43,808 nt of DNA from Candidatus Jordarchaeia archaeon (GTDB lineage: Archaea; Asgardarchaeota; Jordiarchaeia; Jordiarchaeales; Jordiarchaeaceae): assembly GCA_029856435.1 (NCBI GenBank), contig JAHQXB010000170.1, forward strand, positions 1 through 43,808. Direction: 5' to 3'. Below the pieces are notes generated by a model. That model saw only the letters and a list, made by a program, of their open reading frames with translations, had not been told where the DNA came from and made no database searches. Below are positions 8,154-17,802 of this stretch, in pieces. A program made the position numbers and the translations under genes. Position 1 is the stretch's first letter, and each line of letters opens with the position of its first letter.

Positions 8154-8703
8154 CTTTCTTGCGTTGGTGTTACTTTTTAATGTTCATTTTAAATGTCCGT
8201 TTAATTACCACACTTACTTATTTATACGTTTTTCTGATGCACTAAAATGTGTAAAACTATTTTTTAAGGCGCCAATTTTTACACATTTATATAAAAAAAG
8301 CATAAAAGAATAAAATTATTTATAAAAATAAAACAATATAATGAATTATTTTTTAAATAATAGTTGTTGTACTGAACTTAGCTAATTTTGAAAATTTCAA
8401 TGTTAGGCCCCTCCTTTGATAGAACCACCAAATTTTTTAGTATTATGTGCTTCTTTTCACAACCACTTTTACAGTTCATTTTTCTAGCATTAATAGGCGG
8501 TTAACTATTTTTCCTAGACCTACTCTTGTTTATCTGACTGGTTTTTCGCAAAATTAATATACTAATATTATTCCTTTTTAGAAAATGTCAATCCTACATA
8601 TATGCAAGAATCTCCACTGTGTCTTTGTATGTAGACGTAAATATTATTACAGTTGTATCAATTTTGACTAAGATTCTGTTAACGTATTTTGGAAGTATTG
8701 GTG
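8154..8703. other. A/T-rich intergenic region
   Basis: About 550 bp between divergently transcribed genes. It is very A/T-rich (notably 8280-8360) and should hold promoters for both, but I see no gene, tRNA or ordered repeat in it. Confidence 0.4.
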
Positions 8704-9315
8704 ATGATTAAGGGAATTGTTTTTGATTTAGATGGAGTTCTAGTGGGTTTGAACCTAGATATGGATGTTTTACAGGAAAGACTGAAGGAAGTGTTTGAGG
8801 CTAGAATTGAAGCTCAAAAAATTTTTGGCACCTGTGAAAAATTGGCTTTGGAGGATTATGAACGCTACAGAAGGGCTATGGACGCTCTGGACAAGGTGGA
8901 ATTAGAAGCCATAGATAAGTCTATGGTAATTTTCCCAGAGTCGAGAAAGGTTCTTGAGAGTTTGAAGGAGAAATATGACCTTGTGCTTGTTACTCTACAG
9001 GGGAGGATCCCAGCGTACAAAGTGTTGGACATATTGGGCGTAAAGGATTTCTTTAAGGCTATCTTTACTAGAGAGGATTCTTTTTCTCGCCAGGAGCAGA
9101 TAAAGCTCGCCGTAGACTTTTTAAATTTCCAGTGCAATGAAGTTTTGGTGATTGGAGACAGAAGGAACGATGTGTATTGCGCTGAAAAAGTGGGATGCAG
9201 TGCTTTGATAATCAAGAGGCCCTACAAGGAGATAAAGGGAATGAGGGTTATAAGTTCACTTGAGGAGATTCCCGGACAAATCGAAAACATCAACAAAGAG
9301 AGGAGGGTAAGGTAG
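8704..9315 (+). CDS. HAD-superfamily hydrolase (phosphatase-like)
   Basis: About 203 residues from the ATG at 8704, chosen over GTG 8701 and TTG 8689 because GGAAG lies about 8 nt upstream. HAD motif I is FDLDGVLVG at the N terminus. Motif II is the Thr in LVLVTLQG, motif III a Lys in the SRQEQIKLAV region, and motif IV GDRRNDVYCAEKVG. A small helical cap lies between motifs I and II, typical of subfamily I phosphoglycolate-phosphatase-like enzymes. The substrate is unknown. It converges on the histidine operon; a short palindromic A/T hairpin lies between them. Confidence 0.88.
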   Translation: MIKGIVFDLDGVLVGLNLDMDVLQERLKEVFEARIEAQKIFGTCEKLALEDYERYRRAMDALDKVELEAIDKSMVIFPESRKVLESLKEKYDLVLVTLQGRIPAYKVLDILGVKDFFKAIFTREDSFSRQEQIKLAVDFLNFQCNEVLVIGDRRNDVYCAEKVGCSALIIKRPYKEIKGMRVISSLEEIPGQIENINKERRVR

Positions 9316-9342
9316 GATTTCTGATAAGCCTTCAGGAAGCTG

Positions 9343-9358
9343 GTAAAAAGTTTTTTAC
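9343..9358. terminator. possible bidirectional terminator
   Basis: GTAAAAAGTTTTTTAC forms a short near-perfect palindrome with a T run on either strand between two converging genes. Archaeal termination mainly needs the T run, so this could serve both the HAD gene and hisIE. Confidence 0.4.
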
Positions 9359-9364
9359 TGCCCT

Positions 9365-10057
9365 TTAGTGGTTTTTTTCTTTGTGGCGGAGTTCGAGTTC
9401 TGTAAATATTTTATCTAAGTTAATATTTTTGTATGCAAGTAGAATCATTATGTGGAAGAGCAGATCTGTAGCTTCATGTATTACTTCTTTTTCGTTATTG
9501 TTTTTTGCGGCTTCTGCGAGTTCGCCGGATTCTTCGCTTATTTTGTTAAGTATTTTTGCTTCACCCTCCTGTACTATTTTTGCCACATAGGAGTCAACGG
9601 TGGGCTTTTCTATTCGTTGTTTTATTATGTTGAAAACTTTTTCAAGTATCTTTGACTTTCCGTATACCTCTTCGGGTTCAAAGATTTTTTCTTCCGAAAT
9701 CTTTTCGCTTCCAACAATATTGTGGAAGCATGAAAAGTAGCCTTCGTGGCAACAAGCCTTAACCTGTTCCACCCTAAAGAGTAGTGCGTCACCGTCACAA
9801 TCATAATAGGCTTCCTTTACTATTTGATAGTGTTTTGACTCCTCCCCTTTCATCCATATTCTATTTTTTGTTCGGCTGAAATAGTGCATGTATCCTGTGG
9901 ATAGAGTTTTTATTAGGGCTTCTTTGTTCATAAAGCCCATCATGAGTACAGTATTTGTCTCGATATCCTGAACTATAGCGGGAACTATGCCATTCATCTT
10001 ACTAAAATCAAGTTTGGATAATAGAGCGTCTATGTCTTCAAGATTAAATGAGTTCAA
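9365..10057 (-). CDS. hisIE: bifunctional phosphoribosyl-AMP cyclohydrolase / phosphoribosyl-ATP pyrophosphohydrolase
   Basis: A 230-residue fusion carrying steps 2 and 3 of histidine synthesis. The HisI half (about 1-120) shows GFMNKEAL, YFSRTKNRIWMKGEES and the metal site YDCDGDALLF...CCHEGYFSCF. The HisE half (about 135-230) shows the acidic helices ISEESGELAEAA and HEATDLLFHIMILL. It is the last gene of the minus-strand his operon, separated from hisF by 10 bp. Confidence 0.97.
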   Translation of the reverse strand: MNSFNLEDIDALLSKLDFSKMNGIVPAIVQDIETNTVLMMGFMNKEALIKTLSTGYMHYFSRTKNRIWMKGEESKHYQIVKEAYYDCDGDALLFRVEQVKACCHEGYFSCFHNIVGSEKISEEKIFEPEEVYGKSKILEKVFNIIKQRIEKPTVDSYVAKIVQEGEAKILNKISEESGELAEAAKNNNEKEVIHEATDLLFHIMILLAYKNINLDKIFTELELRHKEKNH

Positions 10058-10067
10058 CTTTTTTTCC

Positions 10068-10868
10068 TCACAGTCTTACCAGTACATTTCTTTCTGCAAG
10101 ATATTTCTTTACTTCCCCTATGGAGTAGACTCCATAGTGAAAAATGGAGGCAGCCAGAGCTGCATCAGCTTTCCCCTCGGTTAGAACTTCATAGATATGC
10201 TCTAGATTGCCAGCTCCTCCAGAAGCTATTACGGGTATATTCACTTTTTCACATACCGCTCTTGTGAGAATTATATCGTATCCCGTTTTTGTGCCGTCGC
10301 AGTCCATACTTGTGAGGAGAATCTCTCCGGCACCCTTCTTCTCCACTTGCATCGCCCACTTGATAGCGTCTATTCCGGTGGGTTTTCGGCCTCCATAAGT
10401 GTACACTTCCCACCAGCATCTTCCCTGCGGTGTTTCCACTACAATTTTGTCAGGTGCCTCTTCGTAAACTCTTTTCGCGTCTATGGCGCAAACAATACAC
10501 TGACTGCCAAACTTCTGGGCGGCCATACGTATTAGTTCTGGTTTCTCCACCGCTGAGGTGTTTATAGCCACTTTGTCCGCCCCAGCACAGAGTATTTGTC
10601 GGATATCCTCTGTGCTTCTTATTCCACCGCCTACTGTAAAGGGTATAAATACTCTGTCCGCCGTCCTCTTAACCACATCTATCAAAATTTCGCGTTTATC
10701 GCTTGATGCTGTCACGTCCAAGAATACAAGTTCGTCGGCCCCTTGCCTGCTGTACAATTCACCCAGCTCGGGGGGGTCTCCTGCATCCCTCAAGTTTTTG
10801 AATTTTACACCCTTAACTACTCTGCCTCCAGTCATATCTAAGCAGGGAATTATTCTTTTTGCAAGCAT
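10068..10868 (-). CDS. hisF: imidazole glycerol phosphate synthase, cyclase subunit
   Basis: A 266-residue TIM barrel that closes the imidazole ring using ammonia from HisH. The two catalytic aspartates are visible in [10 protein letters not shown] near the N terminus and CAIDAKRV mid-protein. Phosphate-binding loops FTVGGGIRS and [12 protein letters not shown] are present. Length is normal. It lies 3 bp from hisA upstream and is translated as part of the his operon. Confidence 0.98.
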   Translation of the reverse strand: MLAKRIIPCLDMTGGRVVKGVKFKNLRDAGDPPELGELYSRQGADELVFLDVTASSDKREILIDVVKRTADRVFIPFTVGGGIRSTEDIRQILCAGADKVAINTSAVEKPELIRMAAQKFGSQCIVCAIDAKRVYEEAPDKIVVETPQGRCWWEVYTYGGRKPTGIDAIKWAMQVEKKGAGEILLTSMDCDGTKTGYDIILTRAVCEKVNIPVIASGGAGNLEHIYEVLTEGKADAALAASIFHYGVYSIGEVKKYLAERNVLVRL

Positions 10869-10871
10869 TTT

Positions 10872-11585
10872 TTAGACCCCCATACTAATTGCTTCCTTCA
10901 AGTCTATGCTTCCTTCAAATAAAGCTTTACCTATAACCACTCCACTAACACCAATCTTTTTGAGATTCAGAATATCATCAAGGCTTCGAATCCCACCCGA
11001 AGCTACCACCCTAATTTTTACGGATTTAACCAGCTTTTGCATAGTTTTTAAATCAACTCCCTTAAAAGTTCCGTCTCGCACAATAGAAGTGGATAGTATC
11101 CAGCCAGTCCCCAATGTCTCCATTTTTACTGCAGTTTGGAACAGGTTGTCCTGTGTAACCTTTTTCCAGCCCTCAACAGCAACTTTTTCTCCTTTGTAGT
11201 CCAAAGAAACCATAACATGTTTTGAACCTATTCTTTCAGCAAGTTCACTAACAATTTTGGGATTTTTAATGGCTTCGGAACCTAAAATTATTCTTTCCGC
11301 ACCCTGCGAATAAAGGTTTAGTGCTTTTTCGATATTCCTTATTCCTCCACCTACCTGCACCTTTGCGGAGAGGGTTTTAATTAAGCTGATTACAACGCTA
11401 AGATTGTCTCCACGACCTAGGGCCGCGTCCAAGTCTATTACATGGATTGCTTCTGCGCCCTCCCTCTCCCATCTTAGAGCTGCATCTATGGGATTTTCAT
11501 AGTACACCTTTGCGGTTTCTGGGGCGCCCTTAGTTAGTCGAACGCATCGCCCCCCCAGAATGTCCACTGAGGGCATGACCAACAT
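10872..11585 (-). CDS. hisA: ProFAR isomerase
   Basis: A 237-residue TIM barrel, sister to HisF, that isomerises ProFAR to PRFAR. Seen: N-terminal [14 protein letters not shown] with the general acid/base Asp, the [10 protein letters not shown] strand, [18 protein letters not shown], and [12 protein letters not shown] phosphate loops. Length is normal. The start ATG at 11585 is 2 bp from the hisH stop, so translation is probably coupled. Confidence 0.97.
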   Translation of the reverse strand: MLVMPSVDILGGRCVRLTKGAPETAKVYYENPIDAALRWEREGAEAIHVIDLDAALGRGDNLSVVISLIKTLSAKVQVGGGIRNIEKALNLYSQGAERIILGSEAIKNPKIVSELAERIGSKHVMVSLDYKGEKVAVEGWKKVTQDNLFQTAVKMETLGTGWILSTSIVRDGTFKGVDLKTMQKLVKSVKIRVVASGGIRSLDDILNLKKIGVSGVVIGKALFEGSIDLKEAISMGV

Positions 11586-11587
11586 TT

Positions 11588-12196
11588 TTACTCCTCACAC
11601 AGTTTAACAAAGTTTTTAAGCAATTTGATTCCCACTTCTCCCGATTTTTCTGGGTGAAACTGTGTCGCGTAAACATTTCCATACTGGATTATTGAGGGGA
11701 ACCTAACTCCATAATCAGTCCAAGCCACAGTCACCTTTGAATCTTCTGGTATGGCATAGTAGGAGTGAACAAAATAGACATATGAATTATCAGGTATACC
11801 TTCTATGAGAGATGAGCCTTTTTTCTCCAGAAGCAGTGTGTTCCAGCCTATATGTGGGATTTTGACATTGGGTGGAAGTTTGACTACTCTTCCCTTAACT
11901 ATGTTTAGCCCTTGGTATGATCCGTCTTCGGTGCTCTCGCTGAATAATAGTTGCATTCCCAGACATATTCCTAGTAGGGGTTTGCCCCTCTTAACGTATT
12001 TAAGAATAAAATTGGTAAGCGGCTTCAAGTTTTTTATTGCATCTCGAAAGGCTCCCACTCCGGGAAGGGCTAAGGCGTCTGAATTGGCTAACTCCTTTTC
12101 CCTACTAGAGACGACGCAGTTAGCTCCCACCATACGCAAAGCATTTTCCAAACTCCTCAAGTTTCCCATTCCATAGTCAATGATGCCGATGAGCAT
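11588..12196 (-). CDS. hisH: imidazole glycerol phosphate synthase, glutaminase subunit
   Basis: A 202-residue class I glutamine amidotransferase supplying ammonia to HisF. The catalytic triad is visible: Cys in GICLGMQLLFSES, His and Glu in FHPEKSGEVG. The N terminus IIDYGMGNLRSLENAL is typical of HisH. The start codon overlaps the hisB stop by one base. Confidence 0.98.
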   Translation of the reverse strand: MLIGIIDYGMGNLRSLENALRMVGANCVVSSREKELANSDALALPGVGAFRDAIKNLKPLTNFILKYVKRGKPLLGICLGMQLLFSESTEDGSYQGLNIVKGRVVKLPPNVKIPHIGWNTLLLEKKGSSLIEGIPDNSYVYFVHSYYAIPEDSKVTVAWTDYGVRFPSIIQYGNVYATQFHPEKSGEVGIKLLKNFVKLCEE

Positions 12197-12762
12197 TAGA
12201 GGGTCCCCTTTGCACTTGGTACCTCTTCTTCTCCTCTCCTAGGGTCTATACTAACGGCTTGTCTTAGGGATAGGGCCAAAGCTTTGAACACTGCTTCCAC
12301 CTTGTGGTGATTGTTGTTCCCATATAATACTTTGATGTGTAGATTCATATTCGCTGATTGTGCAAGTGAAAATAGAAAGTGTTCAATGTCCTCGGCTTCT
12401 ACATCTTCGATAGTAACTTCTTTTAGATTTATGTCTAGGTTCACGTAGCTTCTTCCACCAAGATCTATTGAGACCAGCACCAGAGAGTCATCCATTGGGG
12501 TGATTGCCCATCCGAATCGGAAGATTCCCTTCTTTTTCCCCAGAGCCCTATTTAGGGCTTCTCCCATAGTTAGGGCGACGTCCTCGATTATGTGGTGGCT
12601 TAGGTCTCCCTGTGCCTCTATGCTAAGATCTATGAGGGAGTGTTTTGAAAGTGTTTGTAGTTGATGTTCAAGGAATTTTATGCCTGTTTGTATGTTTCCT
12701 TTTCCGGTTCCATCAAGATTTACTTCAACTTCCACTCTGGTTTCCAGAGTCTCTCTTTTCAC
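12196..12762 (-). CDS. hisB: imidazoleglycerol-phosphate dehydratase
   Basis: A 188-residue manganese-dependent dehydratase. The duplicated His-rich metal motifs are visible: HHIIEDVALTMGEAL in the first half and NNHHKVEAVFKALALSLRQA in the second, with EHQLQTLSKHSLIDL near the N terminus. It is monofunctional, with no fused phosphatase; the phosphatase function may be supplied by the adjacent upstream HAD gene 10 bp away. Confidence 0.97.
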   Translation of the reverse strand: MKRETLETRVEVEVNLDGTGKGNIQTGIKFLEHQLQTLSKHSLIDLSIEAQGDLSHHIIEDVALTMGEALNRALGKKKGIFRFGWAITPMDDSLVLVSIDLGGRSYVNLDINLKEVTIEDVEAEDIEHFLFSLAQSANMNLHIKVLYGNNNHHKVEAVFKALALSLRQAVSIDPRRGEEEVPSAKGTL

Positions 12763-12772
12763 CTTAGCGGTT

Positions 12773-14011
12773 CTAATTTTTCATCACCTCCAAGTTGGTA
12801 AAGAGAGGTGATAAATCATTTGGGGAGGGTAATATAATGTCGGCATCCAGTGAAATGAATTTTTTAAATAGCGATTCCCTATCGGCTGTTGCATACAAGA
12901 CCCCTATGCTTAAAACAGAATATGTGCCTTGTTTCTGTGCTTTTTTTGCTGCTATTATGTCGGAAACAGTGTCTCCAACATAGCCAAATATCCTTTTTGG
13001 AGGTTTTATCCTGTCTGCTACCGTTAACAGTGAGTAAGGGTTGGGTTTTTCTAGACTTATTTCTATGCCTTTGCTTCGAAGATTTTTTTCAGCCAAAGTT
13101 ATGTCCTCAAGGAAAACAGAGGAATCTAGGTCAAAATAGTTTTCATAGTTTTTAAGTCTTTGAAGTATGGGGAGTGTTTGGCTGCGCTGGCGGCTGGATG
13201 CAATGCCGAACCTAGAGAAGCCCAGCTTCGAAATCAAGGTTTTAAGAACTTGCTCCTCTAGTATGAGCTTTTCGTTCTCTATAAGGCCGGTTCCCTTATA
13301 GAATATGGGGTTGGTTCCATAGACATTCTTGAATACTTCGCTTCCCGAATATATTTCCTCAAAGTATCTCTTAATTATATTGAGGTCGTAGATTGATTCT
13401 TGATAAAGACATAAATTCTCTAAAATTTTTGACGCTTGATCAAAAGTTATCCCTAGGCTTTCAGCTAGCTTATTTTTTGCGTTTTCTTCAGCTGAGGGTA
13501 AACCACTCTCATCCAGTGAATCCACATAGTTCTTAAGACTCCAGTCGCCAAAGCGGCTGGAAGCTAGCCTTATGGAGTTGAAGCCAGCCGATTTACACAG
13601 GTTTCCAAACTCTTCCAGTTTGTGCAACTTGGACTCTAGGTTCCCGTTCCCCTCCACTAATGCTAAGAGTTTATTTTTGTGATTTTTAATGTTTATTAGA
13701 AGGAGGGTTACGAAGTATAGGATGACACCATAAGTTAGATGCCAATCATTGTTGAAGCCTCCCGAGTTTTTAAAGAGGCTTATTTCCTCAGAGGTGATAA
13801 AATCACCCGTAATAGGGCCCAACTTCAGGATTTCTGTGAGGTACCATTTTGTAGTTTTGATTATCGCCGTTATGAAGGAGTCTGAGACATCTATCAGAAC
13901 CCCGTCACAGTCAAATATCAGACATCTTAAATGTTCCAAGAGATCAGCTGAGGATTTTTTCACGTATCCTTTATCGCCAGTGGGCAATTGGAGTTCGAAA
14001 TAATTTTTCAT
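12773..14011 (-). CDS. HAD-family phosphatase in the his operon, candidate histidinol-phosphatase
   Basis: A 412-residue HAD hydrolase. Motif I is LIFDCDGVLIDVSDSF (residues 31-46), motif II the Ser in FGIASSRQRSQT, motif III the Lys in SLEKPNPYSLL, motif IV GYVGDTVSDIIAA. A large helical insert of about 200 residues separates motifs I and II, much bigger than a normal HAD cap. The gene sits between hisC and hisB, overlapping hisC by 4 bp. The operon contains no other phosphatase, so I infer it removes phosphate from histidinol phosphate. It is unlike bacterial HisB-N or PHP-type HisK. The activity is inferred, the fold is clear. Confidence 0.85.
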   Translation of the reverse strand: MKNYFELQLPTGDKGYVKKSSADLLEHLRCLIFDCDGVLIDVSDSFITAIIKTTKWYLTEILKLGPITGDFITSEEISLFKNSGGFNNDWHLTYGVILYFVTLLLINIKNHKNKLLALVEGNGNLESKLHKLEEFGNLCKSAGFNSIRLASSRFGDWSLKNYVDSLDESGLPSAEENAKNKLAESLGITFDQASKILENLCLYQESIYDLNIIKRYFEEIYSGSEVFKNVYGTNPIFYKGTGLIENEKLILEEQVLKTLISKLGFSRFGIASSRQRSQTLPILQRLKNYENYFDLDSSVFLEDITLAEKNLRSKGIEISLEKPNPYSLLTVADRIKPPKRIFGYVGDTVSDIIAAKKAQKQGTYSVLSIGVLYATADRESLFKKFISLDADIILPSPNDLSPLFTNLEVMKN

Positions 14012-15123
14012 GGCTCCTCACTGAATGCTTCTTTAATAGAGTCTAGTAGCCTTTGATTTATTTTTCTTGGCCCTAATGTTATTCTCAGGCAGTTGTTAAG
14101 TAATGGAAGATCGCTCCGGTCCCTAACTAGGATTCCTTTACTTAAAAGTTTGTTCTGTAAGGATTTGGCAGTATAGTGCGGTTTGACAACCCTCAAAAGT
14201 AGGAAATTAGCCTGTGAAGGATAGGCTTTCAAGTTTTCATTCTTATTTAACTGGTTGTATAGAAATTCCCGTTCCTCCTTTACTTCCAATATTTTTTTGT
14301 ATAAATAGTCCCAAGAGTCAATTAGCACGACCACCATTTTCTGGGCCAGTTTATTAACGTTGTAGGGAACCACAGTTTTTCTTATGATGTCTGCTAGTTC
14401 AGAATTGGTGGCGGCGAACCCTATTCTTAGTCCAGCTATTCCAAACGATTTAGAAAAGGATCTCAGAACTATCAGGTTCTCATAGTCATTAATCCATTTA
14501 AGCAGCGTGTAATCTGCGAAGTCAGCGTAGGCCTCGTCAACTGCCACAATACAGCCGCTTTCCTCTATGATACGTTTAATGCCTTCTTTGGGGTATTGGT
14601 TTCCTGTGGGATTGTTGGGGGAACAGAGAAATATGATTCTTGTCCTAGGTGTTACCGATTTAAGTACAGCCTCCACGTTGGGTGAGAAGTCCTCGTTTAG
14701 AAGAACTGTCTGGGGTTTTCCATTTAGCAGTAATGTGAAGAAGCGGTATATACCGAAGGTGGGTTCCAGTATAATGGTTTCGTTTCCTGGCTCGATGAAG
14801 ACTTTGGTTAGAATGTCTAAAACTTCGTCTGAGCCGTTACCCAAAACGATTTCAGAGCTTTCTAAAGCAAAATGTTCTGCTATCGCCTCTCTGGTTTCAA
14901 CGGTTTCTGGGTCGGGATATGATCGAAGGTCCAGTGTGGAGATCGCCTCTCTAATTTTTTCCAGTATCCACTCCTTTTCTATGAAGAGGTTTTCGTTGGC
15001 GTGGAGTGGTAGTATGTCTTCTTTGGAAACACCGAGTTGCTTTGCCAACTCTTCGGGAGAGATCTCTCCCTGATATGGTTTAAAGCCCAATACTATTTGG
15101 CGTATTAGTTTTTCATTTTTCAC
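14008..15123 (-). CDS. hisC: histidinol-phosphate aminotransferase
   Basis: A class I/II PLP aminotransferase, about 371 residues from the GTG at 15123. This start overlaps the hisD stop by 11 bp and is preceded by GAGGTTT; a start at 15171 would overlap hisD by 59 bp without better support. Seen: LHANENLF near the N terminus, GNGSDEVLD, FLCSPNNPTGNQ, DEAYADF, the PLP lysine in SFSKSFGIAGLRIGF, and the C-terminal LRITLG. Interacts metabolically with the downstream HAD protein and HisD. Confidence 0.96.
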   Translation of the reverse strand: MKNEKLIRQIVLGFKPYQGEISPEELAKQLGVSKEDILPLHANENLFIEKEWILEKIREAISTLDLRSYPDPETVETREAIAEHFALESSEIVLGNGSDEVLDILTKVFIEPGNETIILEPTFGIYRFFTLLLNGKPQTVLLNEDFSPNVEAVLKSVTPRTRIIFLCSPNNPTGNQYPKEGIKRIIEESGCIVAVDEAYADFADYTLLKWINDYENLIVLRSFSKSFGIAGLRIGFAATNSELADIIRKTVVPYNVNKLAQKMVVVLIDSWDYLYKKILEVKEEREFLYNQLNKNENLKAYPSQANFLLLRVVKPHYTAKSLQNKLLSKGILVRDRSDLPLLNNCLRITLGPRKINQRLLDSIKEAFSEEP

Positions 15124-16405
15124 TCTTAAACCTCGCTTTAATCGATTCTGCGTGAGCGTATAAGCCCTCAAATTCAGCTAGAGTAACCACAGTTTCGGCC
15201 AATCCCTTAAGGCCAGCATGAGAGCATTCAATAACACTGATGGTCTTCACAAAGTTATATGAGGACAGACCCGAGTAAGCCTTGGCGTATCCTCCTGTGG
15301 GTAGAACATGGTTTGAGCCCGCGGAGTAATCACCCACTGCTACTGGAGAGTAAGACCCCAGAAATATTGCTCCCGCATTTTTCACTTTTTTTAAAAGAGA
15401 TTTGGGAGATTTAACATGAATTTCCAAGTGTTCTGGAGCATAATTGTTTGAAAATTCCACCGCTTCGTCCAAATCCCGTGTAACAAGTATCCATAGGTTC
15501 TCCAAGGATTCCAAAAGTATTTCCTTACGTGGAAGAAGTTCCAAGAATCTATTTATGGAACTCTCAACTTTGTGAGCTAGTACCTCTGAGGTGGTGAGAA
15601 GTATCACTTTGGCTTGGGGGTCGTGTTCCGCCTGTGAGAGCATATCCGCCGCTATAAAGTTAGGGTCTCCAGTGTCATCAGATATTATGAGCAGTTCACT
15701 GGGGCCCGCGGGAAGGTCTATCCTAACGTGTCTACTAACTAAAAATTTTGCTGCCGTCACGTAAATGTTGCCGGGTCCGAATATTGCTTCAACTTTTGGA
15801 ATCACTTCAGTTCCATAAGCCATTGCAGCTATTGCTTGGGCTCCTCCAACTTTATAGATCTCTGTAACTTCCGCCTCACTACATGCTACAAGTATTGCAG
15901 AGTTAATGGTTCCATTCTCCTGGGGCGGTGTACAAACAATTATTTGTTCTACGCCCACCAATTTGGCGGGAACTGCGGTCATTAAAACTGTTGACGGGTA
16001 GGCCGCCCTACCTCCAGGTACATAAATCCCCACCCTTTCCAAAGGTCTAATTATCTGAGAAACATTAACTCCAGATTGAGTATTGCAGGAAAATTCATTT
16101 ATCTGTCTCTCATGAAATTTTCGAATGTTAACCATAGATCTGTTAATGGCTTTAAGCAATTTCGGGGGCACATTTTTGTAAGCGGAGTTAATCTCTTCCT
16201 CTGAAACTCTGAGCTTATCTTTAGAGATAAATACCTTGTCAAAATTAAAGGTATAGTCAATTACGGCTTCGTCTCTTCTTTGCTTCACGTCATCCACTAT
16301 GCTTTGCACTGCTGGAAGTATTTTTTCCAACTCCAAATTGTAACGGTATACTATAGCCTGCTTTTCCTCGTTAGTCAGTGAACTCAAACCTCTAATTTTT
16401 ACCAT
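15113..16405 (-). CDS. hisD: histidinol dehydrogenase
   Basis: The zinc- and NAD-dependent enzyme for the last two steps of histidine synthesis, about 430 residues. Seen: YVPGGRAAYPSTVLM, GGAQAIAAMAYGTE, FGPGNIYVTAAK, DLPAGPSELLII and AEHDPQAKVILLT with the metal and catalytic His residues, and NYAPEHLEI. The ATG at 16405 is chosen over a GTG at 16414 because GGAG is 8 nt upstream of it. An 86-bp gap separates it from hisS, so a second promoter is possible. Confidence 0.97.
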   Translation of the reverse strand: MVKIRGLSSLTNEEKQAIVYRYNLELEKILPAVQSIVDDVKQRRDEAVIDYTFNFDKVFISKDKLRVSEEEINSAYKNVPPKLLKAINRSMVNIRKFHERQINEFSCNTQSGVNVSQIIRPLERVGIYVPGGRAAYPSTVLMTAVPAKLVGVEQIIVCTPPQENGTINSAILVACSEAEVTEIYKVGGAQAIAAMAYGTEVIPKVEAIFGPGNIYVTAAKFLVSRHVRIDLPAGPSELLIISDDTGDPNFIAADMLSQAEHDPQAKVILLTTSEVLAHKVESSINRFLELLPRKEILLESLENLWILVTRDLDEAVEFSNNYAPEHLEIHVKSPKSLLKKVKNAGAIFLGSYSPVAVGDYSAGSNHVLPTGGYAKAYSGLSSYNFVKTISVIECSHAGLKGLAETVVTLAEFEGLYAHAESIKARFKSEK

Positions 16406-16500
16406 TCCATACACTCCAAAATTTGGTACTCTTCACATCAAAAACCTAAGATTCTAAAGCAAGTAACATTCAACCGAATATCTGTTAAATTTTTGGTGAA

Positions 16501-17802
16501 TTATTTTACTCCTTGCAGGTAACTAATTAGATTTCCAATTTTTACTAATTCTTGCATCTCCTTCTCCATATTTCTGACCACTACTTCTCCCTGTTCGAAT
16601 TCCTTTTTACCCACTATGACTACGTATGGTATTCCCATCTTATTTGCCCGTTCTAATCCTTTACTCAGCTTCCTTTCCAAAATATCCAGTTCTGTGGACA
16701 ATCCATTCTCTCTCAAACTCTTTGAAATTCTTATCGCCTCTCCCTTCAGTTCCTTATCTATATAGAGTACGAGTATCTGTGGCTTCTTTTTTAGTGGAAA
16801 GTTAAATCCCTGCCTTTCCAAGGCTAGGTGGCAGCGGTCTACACCGATGGCGAATCCAGTTGCGGGAAATGACCCCCCGCCGAACTGTGCTACTAAGTCA
16901 TCATAGCGTCCACCGCCCCCCACCGCTATTCCTAGGCTTTGAACGAATCCCTCAAAAACTGCACCCGTGTAATAATCAATTCCCCGCACTATGCCCAAAT
17001 CCACCATAATATACGAATCCAAATCGTATAGCTTCAGAATTTTAACAATATCAGATATATTTTGTATACAGGCTTTCACCTCTTCGTTTTCAACCCTATC
17101 AAGAATCTTTTTTGTTACTCTGACATCTCCCCTGAGGTTTGGAAGCATCCGAAAAACATCCTTCATACTGGAGCTCACATCAACCTCTTTAAGTGCTGTC
17201 TCTAAACCCTCCTCGTCCTTCTTATCTATTGATCTTCGAATGGCGGCCGCCTCCTCCAGAGAAAGGCCTGCCTCTTTAACTATAGATTTAAAGAGTCCCA
17301 CATGACCCAATTCCACCACAAGCCCCTTCAGTCCGATTCCACTTAGAGTGGTGATAAATACGGCAATCACCTCCGCATCGGCATCTGGTAAACTGCTTCC
17401 ATAAAGCTCAATGCCCGCATGCCAAAACTCTCTCTGGCGCCCGGACTGAGGCTCCTCATAACGGAACATGGGAGCCAAATAATACATTCGCATCGGAATA
17501 GGGTGATTTCTAAGCTGAGTGGCTACTACACGCGCAATGGGGCTGGTCATTTCCGCCCTCAAAGCTAACTGGCGTCCACCCTTATCCTTGAAACGAAACA
17601 TGCTCTCCTGTAGTTCTTGACCAGTGCCTGTAGCAAGCGAATCAAAGTATTCAAAGGTGGGTGTTCGAATCTCTTTAAAGCCCCAAAGCTCAAAATTTGT
17701 ACGCATTTTATTCTCAATATAACTTCTTTTTTCCATGTAATCGAAGTAGTAATCTTGAGTTCCCTTAGGAGTTTTAAGCTTAAAAGAAAGGTTCTTACTC
17801 AC
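16501..17802 (-). CDS. hisS: histidyl-tRNA synthetase
   Basis: A class II aminoacyl-tRNA synthetase, 433 residues with a GTG start preceded by GGAGG. Motif 2 reads YYLAPMFRYEEPQSGRQREF. The histidine-binding motif VRGIDYYTGAVFE and the GGGGRYDDL of motif 3 are intact, and a C-terminal anticodon-binding domain (about 335-430) is present. These argue for a charging enzyme rather than the HisZ regulatory paralogue. It is the first gene of the his cluster, so histidine synthesis and charging may be co-expressed. No hisG is present alongside. Confidence 0.94.
   Translation of the reverse strand: MSKNLSFKLKTPKGTQDYYFDYMEKRSYIENKMRTNFELWGFKEIRTPTFEYFDSLATGTGQELQESMFRFKDKGGRQLALRAEMTSPIARVVATQLRNHPIPMRMYYLAPMFRYEEPQSGRQREFWHAGIELYGSSLPDADAEVIAVFITTLSGIGLKGLVVELGHVGLFKSIVKEAGLSLEEAAAIRRSIDKKDEEGLETALKEVDVSSSMKDVFRMLPNLRGDVRVTKKILDRVENEEVKACIQNISDIVKILKLYDLDSYIMVDLGIVRGIDYYTGAVFEGFVQSLGIAVGGGGRYDDLVAQFGGGSFPATGFAIGVDRCHLALERQGFNFPLKKKPQILVLYIDKELKGEAIRISKSLRENGLSTELDILERKLSKGLERANKMGIPYVVIVGKKEFEQGEVVVRNMEKEMQELVKIGNLISYLQGVK

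Noticed and set aside
16501..17802. HisZ, the regulatory paralogue of HisRS
   Set aside because: The histidine-binding VRGIDYYTGAVFE motif and the anticodon-binding domain are intact.
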